Below are positions 45,150 to 56,503 of a stretch of DNA of 64,000 bases, one piece after another. Origin of the DNA: Tragulus kanchil (Eukaryota > Chordata > Mammalia > Artiodactyla > Tragulidae); assembly GCA_022376925.1 (NCBI GenBank), contig JAIOJX010000032.1, positions 99,812,794-99,876,793 of the forward strand. Direction: 5' to 3'. Each line of letters begins with the position of its first letter. The stretch's first letter is position 1. The notes under the pieces were generated by a model, which was not told where the DNA came from, made no database searches, and worked only from the letters and a program-made list of their open reading frames with translations. A program made the translations under genes and the position numbers.

Positions 45150-47725
45150 TGTGCCAAGCACTTCTTTAGATAGAAAGAATGGGACAGTGAGGCTTTCAGA
45201 AAGAAAACATTTCCACAAGACTGAAAGCCTGCTGTTTTGTTTTTTTGTTTTTTTGTTTTTTCATTCTACCTTAAGTGTACCTGAAAAATAAAGACTTTGG
45301 CATTGATGCATGGTACTGATTTCTTGCACAGACTTACAAACACTGAGAGATGGTGTTTCAGGTGATGGTCATACCAGGAGAGGCACTCTCGCAGGGATGG
45401 GACCTTGGAACTGCCAAATGCTGGTGCTGTTTTAAATTTGAAAGAAATGTAAATGGTGACTCCTAAGGCCCTCTTTGCTCCTAATCCAATGTCAACTACT
45501 CACACAGTGAGTGCTGGTCCAAGGCAGCCACGTGGTCAGTGAGCGAGTAGCCTAAGCACTGGGGAGGTGAGACAGGCAGTGGTACTCCCACACTGTCCAT
45601 TTTAAACAGTTATTTATTTTTTTCAGTTCAGGTCTGTCTCCTAACATCTTAGACTTGCTGCATCTTCACTTCTTTGTAGCAAGGCAGGAACCTTGGAGTT
45701 AATTGAGTCCATTTGACTTCTTATGGCTTCAGCTAATGTGTATTATTTCTCTGCCTTGAGTATGAATGATGAGCTTTCCTGGGGAAGCAACAATAAATTC
45801 CATCCAAGATATGCAGTTTACTAGCTATGTGACCTTGGGTGAATTTCTTTACTTCTCTTAGTCTCACTCTTCTGATCTGTAAAATGGGGGCTTTTAACCT
45901 TTCACATTCTTGAATGTATAGATAGGATTCTGATATTTCTGTGCTTGTTAGCCCAGTGAGCTGAGGAGAGGCATTTGGGTCATGGGTGCTTTTATAGGCT
46001 ACTGGAATTCTCACACTTGGCCCACCTTCTAAACCATATGTATAATATCCAAGTAAATATGCCTGTCAGAGTCCTGATTCATTTCACAAAATGATATAAG
46101 CCTAGAATCTCAGGCTTGAGTTAATGTTAAAATGTTGTTTAATTAGGGCAGTCCCCTTTGGAGAACAGAAAGCTATGCTATCTGTCTATTTATCATGCTC
46201 TTCTCCTAACTCAGTATTTATTTATCATAAGAATATGCTCTAAGCTTGGTTCTCTGCACTGAGCTAAGAAAACAAAGATAAGATACAGTTTGTCTATAAA
46301 TCTCTCCTCATTCTCCACAAAGGAAAAAGAAACTTTTACTCCAAGCCAGTTGTTCCTCAATTTACTGCTTTTTGGATTTTGTTTGGCTGGTAAGATGTTT
46401 ATGGTGAGTTGGCAATCCCAGTAGAAAAGAAGGGAGGACAGGTTTTCTAAGCTCTGACTGTTGCACACATCTTTAGTCACTTACTGTTAACCTAGGAAGG
46501 GAGCTGGTAGGAAGACTTGTGGAAAAGCCTCCTTAGAGACAAAAGGCCCACCAGGAGCCAAACAGCATTTCCTGGGATATAGAACTTCAATACTGGATGA
46601 GCACGTTCAGAACTCTAACCCACCTTCAAGTCAGTGTTCACGGAAAGTAAAAGGCCACACAGAGAATGCGATGTAATTGGGAACCCCACAGGGAGTGGGA
46701 CAGAATCCAGGAAGCCTTGAAAAGCCTCAGTGGAGCTGGTCCCCAAGCCCAGTGCCAACATCTCCAGCCTCCCCAACAGAAGCTGGCATACCTGTAGTTA
46801 AAACAGTTTGTTTTGAAACAAAGATCAGAGGCATTTGTCTCTGACTTGTAAACATAGAGTGTTTTTGCCTTGCATTTTAAGACAGAAAAGAAATAAATTT
46901 TCTTAAAACTCCCAGCTGAAATGTTGGAAGTGGGAAAGGCCATTTGTAGTTGAGAAGTGTGTGAAATGCCAGTTGACATACTGACTGTTTCTCAAGAAGG
47001 CTTCTAGAAAGGAGACAAATATTGCAAAACAAACAAAAAATAGTTATGTCACATGCATCATTAAAAACTCATTTTCTACTCAGTTCTCTTATCTTCCTTT
47101 TCCCCACCACTGCCTGCCAAGCTCCTCCCCATCCATCAAAGCCCTGGTTCACTGCCCTCCCCTCTCTGAGGGCTTTCTAGGTCTTCATGGACAGCATGGA
47201 TGGCTCTCCTGATGACACTCCATGGCACCAGCATTAGGTTCCCTCCCTATTCTAGTTGTTAATAAACATGACAGTCACCTCCATAAGTATGTGTCCCAAG
47301 CACAGGGACTGTGTCTCTTTATAATCTTCTCCCCTGTCTTCGGACCCTACTCAGAGAGGGAAGGCACTCAGTGATGGTCGTGTAATGAATAAATGGAAAA
47401 CTCTCAATATCCAGTGCTTCTGGTAAACACAGTCACCGTGTGGACGTCATTTTTGACGAGAACAGCTTCAGCAGGGATTGAGAGAAAGTGTATGACAGCC
47501 AGGTTGGCAGATAACATAGAGACCACAGAGCCAGTATGTCAGGCTTAAAACAGATCTTCAGGCCTGAGAAGGGTTGATTGAATCAACCAAGGTAAGGTTT
47601 GAAAGAGCAAAATGCAAAGTCTTGGACTTAATGTGCAAACTATTAATATTAATAGCAAAAGAGAATGTAATGGATATCTAGCTGTTCTTAAAGAAGTGGG
47701 GGAGGGAGAACTGATTTAAGTTAAT
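45150..47725. other. Mostly unique DNA with MIR and L2 remnants
   Basis: A T/G tract lies at 45235-45262. MIR-like wording appears at 45815-45900 ('ctagctatgtgaccttgggtg', 'gatctgtaaaatggggg'). An L2-like 3' end appears at about 47250-47395 ('cacagggactgtgtctctt', 'taatgaataaatgg'). ORFs at 46211 and 46638 on the minus strand show no recognisable protein. Confidence 0.5.
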
Positions 47726-47727
47726 AC

Positions 47728-48148
47728 CTGTATGGGTGTGAGAGTTGGGCCCTAAAGAAGGCTGAATGCCCAAGTATTGATGCGTTCAAACTGGTGCTGG
47801 AGATGACTCTTGAGAGTCCCTTGGACGTCAAGGAGATCTAACCAGTCCATTCTAAGGAAATAAGCCCTCAATAGTCATCGGAGGGATTGATGCTGAAGCT
47901 GAAGCTCCAGTACTTTGGCCACCTGATTTGAGGAGCTGACTCATTGGAAAAGACCTTGACACTGGGAAAGATTGAGGGCTAGAGAATAAGACGGTTGGAT
48001 GGCATCACTGACTCAATATGCGTGAGTTTGAGCAAACCCCAAGAGATGGTGAAGGACTGGGAAGCCTCATGTGCTGCAGTCGCAAAGGGTCTCATGGGGT
48101 CTCAAAGAGACAGGACCTAACCACTAAACAGCAACGAATAGCAGCAAC
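47728..48148 (+). mobile_element. BovB (RTE) LINE 3' fragment, plus strand
   Basis: Translated in pieces it gives the end of the BovB frame: 'tatgggtgtgagagttgggc' (Y-G-C-E-S-W type), 'gactcttgagagtcccttgg', 'ccagtactttggccacctg', 'ggcatcactgactcaatatg', with frameshifts. The 68-codon ORF at 48018 is its tail. Confidence 0.9.
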
Positions 48149-48149
48149 C

Positions 48150-49527
48150 ATACATGTCACCAGTAGGCTCCTTGAAATGCCTGGTGACTCTTGTGGTAGA
48201 TTAATAGAAGTATTCATTACCTAAAGAAGAAGTTTTGAATTTTCGTCTTTGTTCTCAGGAGGCCAGTCAGAAGTTAAGTAAGGTAGATATATCTGTCTCA
48301 CATAAACTCCATGAATGTGGCATGGTATCTTTTCTCTCAGCTCCTTTCCTCAGAGCCCTGCAATGGGCACGCAATGTAGTTGGTTAGAAAAATATTGGGA
48401 AACAGTAATTGATCACACCAGTGTGTATCTGAAAGAAGAATATTGAATGATCAAAAATAAAACAAAACTGTTCCTCAAACATTAGAGAAGTAATAGAAGC
48501 AACCAGAGAGATCTCTACTTTGAAAAATACTCATTGTCAGGGATGGTGTATGGGGGGAAGGTGGAGTGTCATCCCTGTCTTCGAGTATTTTGAACACTGC
48601 TATCAGTAAACTTTTTCATAATCTAAAGATCACATTTCCCAAGCCACATTCCAGGAAAAATCAGATCCATAAAAGCTTTCTTTGATCAAATAAGTCTGGG
48701 AAACTGCCCATGATGTCTGCCTCTTGCAGGTTCATAATGCACATGTTAAAGAATAGGAGAACTCCCACTGGAAGGAAACACGCTTTAAAACTCAGTGCAT
48801 TGAGTTTTTTTGACATGGGACCCCTCCCTGTTCTTCTAGAACTACTATTAAAATAGTGTCCATTTTGAACCATGCTGCTCTGAGTGCATGGTCAAGCCCT
48901 CCTTTCCAGAAGCAGCTATAAAGAAGATTCGTTGAAAAGCATTTCCTTCTCTCATCTCTAATTCTAAACTAACAAAAGGGGTGAGGTTCGTCCAGCTCAG
49001 TCTCTTTTGCTGTTCCTTAAGAAAAGGATAAATCTGAGGCTAGTTCAGGACCTGAAAGTAACCTATTTTGTCAAGGTTTAAGGTTCAGTAAACAGCGATT
49101 GAGATCTCTTGTATTTCAGACTACCACAAAAGCTGTTTTTGTACCTCAAGACTAGAGGCTAATGTAATCGTATGTTTCCATCGGTTTTCCGAAGTGCTCT
49201 GCTTTCAGCAGTTTGTCTTTGCAACACAAGGCCCACTGGGTCTGCCGTTGATCTGATAGAAAAAGGGGAAAGTAATTTGACCTGTGTTAGTGAAATGATT
49301 GCTTTGAATAAAGCTCTACCTGGGTCAGCCCAGAGTCTGGTAAGATCAAAGGCAATGGTCTCAATTGTGTTCTGTCTTTGCACCACCTTTGATAAAGGCA
49401 GACAGATACACCCACTCAAATAAGCAAATCACAAGAGGGTGGGACATTGAGAACCACTTGTCTAGGCTAATGGCCAAAGCAGGAAAGGAGTAGGAGCAAA
49501 TTCTTGAATCAGGTTTCACTCTCATGT

Positions 49528-49528
<1 letters not shown>
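48150..49528. other. Unique DNA, no gene seen
   Basis: No recognised repeat. Two opposed ORFs of 83-86 codons over 49159-49423 have no family I know. Confidence 0.45.
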
Positions 49529-49564
<36 letters not shown>

Positions 49565-49590
49565 GATGTCATCTCTCTATATATATATAA
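49529..49590. repeat. (CA)n and (TA)n microsatellite
   Basis: About 16 CA units to 49561, then 'ctctctatatatatata' to 49590. Confidence 0.95.
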
Positions 49591-49605
49591 TTCAGTCATC
49601 TATCT

Positions 49606-50021
49606 CAGGGGCCGGCAAACTTTTTCTGAAAGGAACCAGTTAGTAAATACTTTTGGCCCAGCAGGCCATGGAGTCTATATAGAGTCTTTGTTGCTGTTCC
49701 TTAACTCTGCCTCTATAGCTCAAAAGTAACCATAGACAATACACAAATGAATGTGTTCTGATATGTGTGTGTTCATCACTCAAATCATGTCTGACACTTT
49801 GAAACCCCATGGACTGTAGCCTACCAGGCTCCTCTGTCCATAGAATTTTCCAGGCAAGAGTATTGGAGTGGGTTGCCATTTCCTTCTCCAGGGGATCTTC
49901 CTTACCCATGGATCAAACCCAGGTCTCCTGCATTACAGGCAGATTCTTTTGTGTCTAAGACTTAACAAAAACAGGCAGCAAACCAAATTTAGCTCACTGG
50001 ATGGAGTTTGTAGAACCCTAG
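49606..50021. mobile_element. hAT-type DNA transposon remnant split by a SINE
   Basis: It starts 'caggggccggcaaacttttt' and ends 'tttgtagaaccctag', imperfect inverted ends. The internal 'ccatagacaatacacaaatg' and 'aaaaacaggcagcaaaccaa' are blocks of a widespread non-autonomous mammalian element. 'tctatct' flanks it on both sides (49599-49605, 50022-50028), part of the 8-nt target duplication typical of hAT. I do not commit to a MER number. Confidence 0.75.
49770..49956 (-). mobile_element. Bov-tA SINE nested in the hAT remnant
   Basis: Minus-strand Bov-tA: 'aaaccccatggactgtagcc', 'ggcaagagtattggagtggg', 'aacccaggtctcctgcattac'. The head beside 49956 is degraded. Confidence 0.92.
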
Positions 50022-50185
50022 TCTATCTTGTTGATAATTAATATAAGCACCAGTTATAGGCAGTTTCTGAAATGCTTGCCTGAATCAGATCCTTAGACTG
50101 AAGTGGAACTTCAGGAAAACCAAAAGTCTTTTAATGAATCACAATAAGTAATGGTTTACTCTAGACAAGTCATTTTTGCTAGTAT

Positions 50186-50379
50186 TGAGTTGCTGGCTCA
50201 GTCTGTAAAGGATCTGCTGCAATGCAGGAGACCCAGGGTGGGGAAGACCCCCTGGAAAAGGAAATGGCAGCCCACTCTAGTATTCTTGCCTGAGAAATCC
50301 CATGGACAGAGGAGCCTAGTGGGCTACAGTCCATGGGGATGCAAGAGCTGGATACGGCTTAGGGACTAAACCACCACCA
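50186..50379 (+). mobile_element. Bov-tA SINE
   Basis: 'gttgctggctcagtctgtaaagg', 'gcagcccactctagtattctt', 'gtgggctacagtccatgggg'. The 3' part is repeated at 51378-51497. Confidence 0.93.
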
Positions 50380-50439
50380 TGATTTTAAATCATCATTGAG
50401 GTGTCACAGCACCCATTGAGTTAGGTGCTATTATGACCA

Positions 50440-50477
50440 TCTGAATTTTGAGTAAGAATCTGAATTTTGAGTAAGAA
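50440..50477. repeat. 19-nt tandem duplication present in copy A only
   Basis: 'tctgaattttgagtaagaa' occurs twice head to tail at 50440 and 50459. The corresponding part of copy B near 51558 has it once. Confidence 0.95.
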
Positions 50478-50670
50478 ACTCAGTCTGAGGAGTTAGCCTG
50501 CCAGAGGTCACACGGGGACGATGTGGCTGATCCTCACTGTGCAGCCCCAGGGACTCGTTCCAAGGCCTTTGCTCTTCTTCCAGTGCCAGACTGTCTCTAG
50601 GGGTAATGTCGGGAAAAACTGATCTTCCTGGTTAATAGACCAACACAGTGCTCCCTGGACATCACAAAGC

Positions 50671-50813
50671 TCCCAGGTCTGGAAGATCCTCTTGAGGAGG
50701 GCATGGCAGTCCACTCCAGTATTCTTGCCTGAAGAATCCCATAGACAGAGGAGTCTGGAGGGCTGCGGTTCATAGGGTTGCAAAGAGTCAGACATGACTG
50801 AAGCAACTTAGCA
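50671..50813 (+). mobile_element. Bov-tA SINE, 5'-truncated
   Basis: It begins inside the element at 'ggaagatcctcttgaggagg' and runs through 'ccactccagtattcttgcctg' to 'cagacatgactgaagcaac'. Confidence 0.92.
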
Positions 50814-51222
50814 TGTCTCTATAGCTCATGACCTTATTGTCTTCACCTTTGCCTCTCCAGGCCTGTGTGCAGTGTCCTTCAGCCACATAGATCTTCTGGC
50901 TGCTTCTGGAACATGCCCAAGCCCTCTCACACATGCAGGTTTTTACTCCATATAAAGGGAGTACATTCTCGGCCATCTTTCCCTTCCTCACCACATATAC
51001 TTTACTTTCAAGACCCACACAATGTATCTCCTCCTCTTTTTTCTAAAATTCCTCTGAGCAGAGTGAATTCCTATCTGCTTTTTCTTCCAAGAGCTTAGTA
51101 TAAGCTAAACTTGAAACAAAGAATAAAGATCGTGATTGGAGTTACTTCGGGTATGGACTCTATATTTTACTTTATTTTTTTTAAGTTGACATCTTTGTTT
51201 TCTGTTCAGATTTTTTTAAGTG

Positions 51223-51332
51223 TTTTTTTTTTTTTTTTGGAGGCCTCACCATGTGGCATCCAAGTTCCCCCACTGGGGATTGAACCTACGACCCTTATGG
51301 TGGAGTCACAGTGTCTTAACCACTGGAGCACC
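51223..51332 (-). mobile_element. CHR-type SINE, minus strand, cut at the doublet junction
   Basis: A T-run, then 'aggcctcaccatgtggcatc', 'gggattgaacctacgac', 'cttaaccactggagcacc'. In copy B (52322) the element is complete to 'tgggaag'. Confidence 0.88.
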
Positions 51333-51377
51333 CTTTTTTTTTGAAATCGGTGTTGTATCTGCCAATGGGGGGTCCCT

Positions 51378-51497
51378 AAAAGGAAATGGCAGCCCACTCT
51401 AGTATTCTTGAGAAATCCCATGGACAGAGGAGCCTAGTGGGCTACAGTCCATGGGGATGCAAGAGCTGGATACGGCTTAGGGACTAAACCACCACCA
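51378..51497 (+). mobile_element. Partial Bov-tA, copy B of doublet 15
   Basis: 3' part of the SINE at 50186; the left half is missing because copy B begins inside it. Confidence 0.9.
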
Positions 51498-51770
51498 TGA
51501 TTTTAAATCATCATTGAGGTGTCACAGCACCCATTGAGTTAGGTGCTATTATGACCATCTGAATTTTGAGTAAGAAACTCAGTCTGAGGAGTTAGCCTGC
51601 CAGAGGTCACACGGGGACGATGTGGCTGATCCTCACTGTGCAGCCCCAGGGACTCGTTCCAAGGCCTTTGCTCTTCTTCCAGTGCCAGACTGTCTCTAGG
51701 GGTAATGTGGGGAAAAAACTGATCTTCCTGGTTAATAGACCAACACAGTGCTCCCTGGACATCACAAAGC

Positions 51771-51913
51771 TCCCAGGTCTGGAAGATCCTCTTGAGGAGG
51801 GCATGGCAGTCCACTCCAGTATTCTTGCCTGAAGAATCCCATAGACAGAGGAGTCTGGAGGGCTGCGGTTCATAGGGTTGCAAAGAGTCAGACATGACTG
51901 AAGCAACTTAGCA
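51771..51913 (+). mobile_element. Truncated Bov-tA, copy B of doublet 15
   Basis: Same as at 50671, offset 1100. Confidence 0.92.
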
Positions 51914-52321
51914 TGTCTCTATAGCTCATGACCTTATTGTCTTCACCTTTGCCTCTCCAGGCCTGTGTGCAGTGTCCTTCAGCCACATAGATCTTCTGGC
52001 TGCTTCTGGAACATGCCCAAGCCCTCTCACACATGCAGGTTTTTACTCCATATAAAGGGAGTACATTCTCGGCCATCTTTCCCTTCCTCACCACATATAC
52101 TTTACTTTCAAGACCCACACAATGTATCTCCTCCTCTTTTTTCTAAAATTCCTCTGAGCAGAGTGAATTCCTATCTGCTTTTTCTTCCAAGAGCTTAGTA
52201 TAAGCTAAACTTGAAACAAAGAATAAAGATCGTGATTGGAGTTACTTCGGGTATGGACTCTATATTTTACTTTATTTTTTTTAAGTTGACATCTTTGTTT
52301 TCTGTTCAGATTTTTTTAAGT

Positions 52322-52442
52322 GTTTTTTTTTTTTTTTTTGGAGGCCTCACCATGTGGCATCCAAGTTCCCCCACTGGGGATTGAACCTACGACCCTTATG
52401 GTGGAGTCACAGTGTCTTAACCACTGGAGCACCTGGGAAGCT
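52322..52442 (-). mobile_element. CHR-type SINE, minus strand, copy B
   Basis: Complete form of the element at 51223: polyT at the left and 'gagcacctgggaagc' head at the right. Confidence 0.88.
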
Positions 52443-54060
52443 GCTGTATTTTACTTTAAAAATGCAGTTTTTCAGCAACTCAAGTTGCATCCTCTGTGTG
52501 TACATGTGTGTATTTTTTCCTCTGTCTGTATGGCTGATGAATACTTCACATGTCTTAAATCAAGTTATTTTTACTTACTTGCATCAAGCCATCTCTGGGG
52601 TCATGAACTGTTTACCAGCATAGTAAGTGTTCAGTAAATGATGGTTGTTAAGTCAATAAATGAACCATGAAACATTCAGGACCCATGCTCATAGAGATTC
52701 AAACTGAACACAATACTTAGAAGCATTCATTAATTGATATTTTGAGTATGCCTCCCATATGCCAAGCGGCGAGCTAGATCTTGAGGGTACAGCAGCCAAC
52801 TACATGACTTGATTGTTTCTTTTGATTATCTTATATGTGATTGATTCTGTAATAAACACCTGGGAGTTACTGTATTCGTTAGTGCTCCATCCTTTTTACA
52901 CCACACGTGATGTAGACGTAACAGATGCTTCTGTTGAAACCTCTTCTTTGTTCATGCCTCTCTGAGTGTATTTTGTATCCCTCTTGTCTCTTACCAAGCA
53001 TAGTATTGAGTTATTTACTTTTGAATTACTGAACATTCTTGAAACTAAAAATGTAGGGCTAGCGTGTTATTTTTTAATGGGTTTTGGCTGTGGGCAGGGA
53101 ACCTGGGTTAAAATCCCAGCTCTGTCACTCACGGTCTGTGGTAAAGATCAGTGAGTTCCTCCTGCCCAGCAGGAGGAAAAGCGTGGTCACCAGGAACATG
53201 AAGAAAGAACTTTAATTATTTGCAGGAAATGATCAGGCAGATCTGTAGAGATGAGAGGAATGCCATTTGAGAGGGTGTGTGAGCCTTGGGGCATGCAGAT
53301 GTGGCGGGGAAACAGCCACAGCTGGAGAAAGAAAACTGGGTATTTGGTTATCCTGAGAGCAGACATCCTTAATGACACTAGCCATGGACTGTAGTAAGCA
53401 TGGTAAAATTTTGTGAGCAGAAAATTGGGAAAACACAACAAAAAATGAACTTTCTAAAGGTCGAGCTCGGTTGAAAAATGAAAAGGACCAAAGCTGGCTT
53501 TTCTTTATCTTTCTCCTTGATTCCTCCTGATCTCATTCTTGAGGGGACAGTGAAGTTATCTGTACAGGACCCTGGCAAGGGAAGATTTGAAAGGAGAAAG
53601 AACTTCATACAGAATAAGGGCTGTGATTCATAAAAGGGTTACACTGACAATAACCAGGCTTGATTAATTGCACCATGGGGATCACTTCAGGACACATGCA
53701 GGCAGGACATAAGTGTTCAGGAGTTAGGGAGGTCCAGGTGATGTTCACGTGAGGGGATGAGTCATGGTTATTTTGGTGTCCAATGAGAGCTGCTGGAATC
53801 GAAATGAGTATCTTAGCAGTATACTTTTATAGACTTTGTCTGATTTATCCTCTGGAGCCTCCCCATGAGGGTAGATGTTAAAATCTCCATTACAGGCAGA
53901 AATTGAGGGCCAAGTTAAATGATTTGTCTGAAGGTCACATGAGTACTGAGTAACATAGATCGAACTTAAATCTCATCAGGCCTTCTGATTCAAACTCCGT
54001 ATCCTTTTCACTATGATGAGCTTCTGGAGGAATGTTATGGTGCATTTAAGAGGGCCACGC
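52443..54060. other. Mostly unique DNA with MIR-like remnants
   Basis: MIR wording at about 53840-54015 ('gaaattgagggccaagttaaatgatttg', 'aaggtcacatgagtac'). An older fragment near 52720-52800 ('catatgccaagcggcgagctag'). Two opposed ORFs at 53187-53608 have no recognised family. Confidence 0.45.
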
Positions 54061-54062
54061 GA

Positions 54063-54348
54063 GGGCTTTCCTGGTGGTCCAGTGAGTAAAGAGTCTGCCT
54101 TGCAGTGCAAGGGGCATCTGTTTCATCCCTGACCTGGGAAGATCCCATGTGCCATGATGCGGCTGGACCAGTGTGTCCAATTATAAGTGGGCACTCTGGA
54201 GCGCATGCACCAAGAGCTGGAGTTCTGCAACGAGGGAGGCCACTGCTATGGGGGGCCCACACTGGTCAAAGAGTAAAAAGATGGATGAAAATAAATGGAT
54301 AAAATAGTCAATTAAAAGAGCCCAAAATTAGAAAAACAACAACAAAAA
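54063..54348 (+). mobile_element. CHR-2-type SINE, full length
   Basis: 'gggctttcctggtggtccag', 'gaagatcccatgtgccatgatgc', 'ggctggaccagtgtgtcc', 'agctggagttctgcaacgag', 'cactggtcaaagagtaaaa', then an A-rich tail. 'agggccacgcg' before and 'agggccatgtg' after may be a diverged target-site duplication. Confidence 0.9.
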
Positions 54349-54932
54349 GATGAGGGCCATGTGGGGCCCAAACCTTTATTGAGTGTCCTGTGACTTGTTA
54401 AAGACAATTTGGTATGTGTTAATAGTACTACTTAAAGCAACAGATCACAGAGACAGTATTGGTGTTCAGAGCATTGGCTTTGGGGTTTGCACTCTAGCCC
54501 TCCACAAGAAATTGTACGACTTTGAATGAATGAATTTGCATGTTTGTTGCCTTCTTACTGCCTATTGAGGCATAAGTGAGTTAATGTAGCTAAAGAAATC
54601 AGAAGGTTTTTGGAGGATGGTGTATTAGCTATTAGTTTTATTGTTCTTTATTGTCATGCTGATTTATATTGGGACAGCTGGGCATCCAACTGAATGTGTC
54701 AAGGCAAGTGTAGGACTAGTTACTCAGCTTCCATTTAATTCGAAGAACAATTGAATTATAATTGGCACAGTGTTAGAAATTACCTGTTGGTTCAGAAATG
54801 ATCTGCGTTATACAGTCCAGGTACTTGCTGGCTCCTGCCTTGTGTCACTTCTCCCTCTCTCCATCTCTTCTTTGTGTCTTTGTTGACTTGACCAGAAGGA
54901 CGATGGAATGAAAGAGAAGAGATAATAAGCGT

Positions 54933-55014
54933 TATTGGTGTGGCCAAAGTGTTCACTTGGGTTTTTCATAGGATCTTATAGAAAACCCAAACATAATTTT
55001 TGGACAACCCAGTT
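54933..55014. mobile_element. Mariner-type MITE, palindromic
   Basis: 'ttggtgtggccaaagtgttcacttgggtttttc' against 'gaaaacccaaacataatttttggacaacccag', with TA at both edges. Same family as at 39932. Confidence 0.85.
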
Positions 55015-55990
55015 ATCTATCTAAAATGGGCATTCCCAACCCAAGGACTTCATATGCGAGGCATGGCAGCAAGATCTACCATAATGTATTTCCCCTGGCT
55101 GTACCCACAAAGTGGTCCAGTGCTCCTGTCTGCGGTGAGCTTAGGTGGTGGAGGGTAGAGGGATGTGCGCTTGCAGTTGGAGGCAGGGACCAGATTCCGG
55201 AGTGTCTTGTATTCCCTCCTGGAGAGTTTAGACTCTGTTGAAAAGTCACAGGAAGCTATTGGGGCCTTGTCATCTGGGGAATTAATTGATTGCATTTGCT
55301 TTTTGGAATCCGTTGCGAGGGGAGGGTGTGAAGGGCAGATGGAAATTGACAAGAAAGAAGTCAGTGATGTGGGTGATGGGTGTCGAGAGAAATAATTAGG
55401 AGCAGAGCCAAGATAGTGACAACGGGAGTGGGGAGAGGGTGAATAGAAATTAGCTTTGAAGGGGAATTTGAATTTGCATGTTTGTTGCCTTAAAGCAACA
55501 GATCACAGAGACAGTATTGGTGTTCAGAGCATTGGCTTTGGGGTTTGCACTCTAGCCCTCCACAAGAAATTGTACGACTTTGAATGAATGAATTTGCATG
55601 TTTGTTGCCTTCTTACTGCCTATTGAGGCATAAGTGAGTTAATGTAGCTAAAGAAATCAGAAGGTTTTTGGAGGATGGTGTATTAGCTATTAGTTTTATT
55701 GTTCTTTATTGTCATGCTGATTTATATTGGGACAGCTGGGCATCCAACTGAATGTGTCAAGGCAAGTGTAGGACTAGTTACTCAGCTTCCATTTAATTCG
55801 AAGAACAATTGAATTATAATTGGCACAGTGTTAGAAATTACCTGTTGGTTCAGAAATGATCTGCGTTATACAGTCCAGGTACTTGCTGGCTCCTGCCTTG
55901 TGTCACTTCTCCCTCTCTCCATCTCTTCTTTGTGTCTTTGTTGACTTGACCAGAAGGACGATGGAATGAAAGAGAAGAGATAATAAGCGT

Positions 55991-56072
55991 TATTGGTGTG
56001 GCCAAAGTGTTCACTTGGGTTTTTCATAGGATCTTATAGAAAACCCAAACATAATTTTTGGACAACCCAGTT
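55991..56072. mobile_element. Mariner-type MITE, copy B of doublet 16
   Basis: Same element as at 54933, offset 1058. Confidence 0.85.
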
Positions 56073-56503
56073 ATCTATCTAAAATGGGCATTCCCAACCC
56101 AAGGACTTCATATGCGAGGCATGGCAGCAAGATCTACCATAATGTATTTCCCCTGGCTGTACCCACAAAGTGGTCCAGTGCTCCTGTCTGCGGTGAGCTT
56201 AGGTGGTGGAGGGTAGAGGGATGTGCGCTTGCAGTTGGAGGCAGGGACCAGATTCCGGAGTGTCTTGTATTCCCTCCTGGAGAGTTTAGACTCTGTTGAA
56301 AAGTCACAGGAAGCTATTGGGGCCTTGTCATCTGGGGAATTAATTGATTGCATTTGCTTTTTGGAATCCGTTGCGAGGGGAGGGTGTGAAGGGCAGATGG
56401 AAATTGACAAGAAAGAAGTCAGTGATGTGGGTGAGGGGTGTCGGAGAGAAATAATTAGGAGCAGAGCCAAGATAGTGACAACGGGAGTGGGGAGGAGAGG
56501 GTG

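Larger units (their letters stand above)
50256..52433. repeat. Doublet 15: direct duplication, offset 1100-1122, ~45-nt filler
   Basis: Copy A is 50256-51332 and copy B 51378-52433, starting 'aaaaggaaatggcagccc'. Copy B lacks 'cctg' of 'cttgcctgagaaa' and one of two 19-nt tandem units at 50440-50477. Between the copies, 51333-51377 (a T-run, 'gaaatcggtgttgtatctgc', 'ggggggtccct') has no counterpart at the end of copy B. Confidence 0.95.
54432..56503. repeat. Doublet 16: direct duplication, offset 1058-1062, ~48-nt filler
   Basis: Copy A is 54432-55441 and copy B 55490-56503, starting 'ttaaagcaacagatcac'. The filler 55442-55489 contains 'gaatttgcatgtttgttgcc', which also occurs at about 54532 and 55590 inside the copies. 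Copy A near its end reads 'gtgggtgatgggtgtcgag' where B has 'gtgggtgaggggtgtcggag', and lacks 'gga' of 'ggggaggagagg'. Confidence 0.95.

Noticed and set aside
49159..49423. Overlapping 83- and 86-codon ORFs as an antisense gene pair
   Set aside because: Mirror-frame openness is common by chance at this length; no domain, Kozak context or splice signal supports either.
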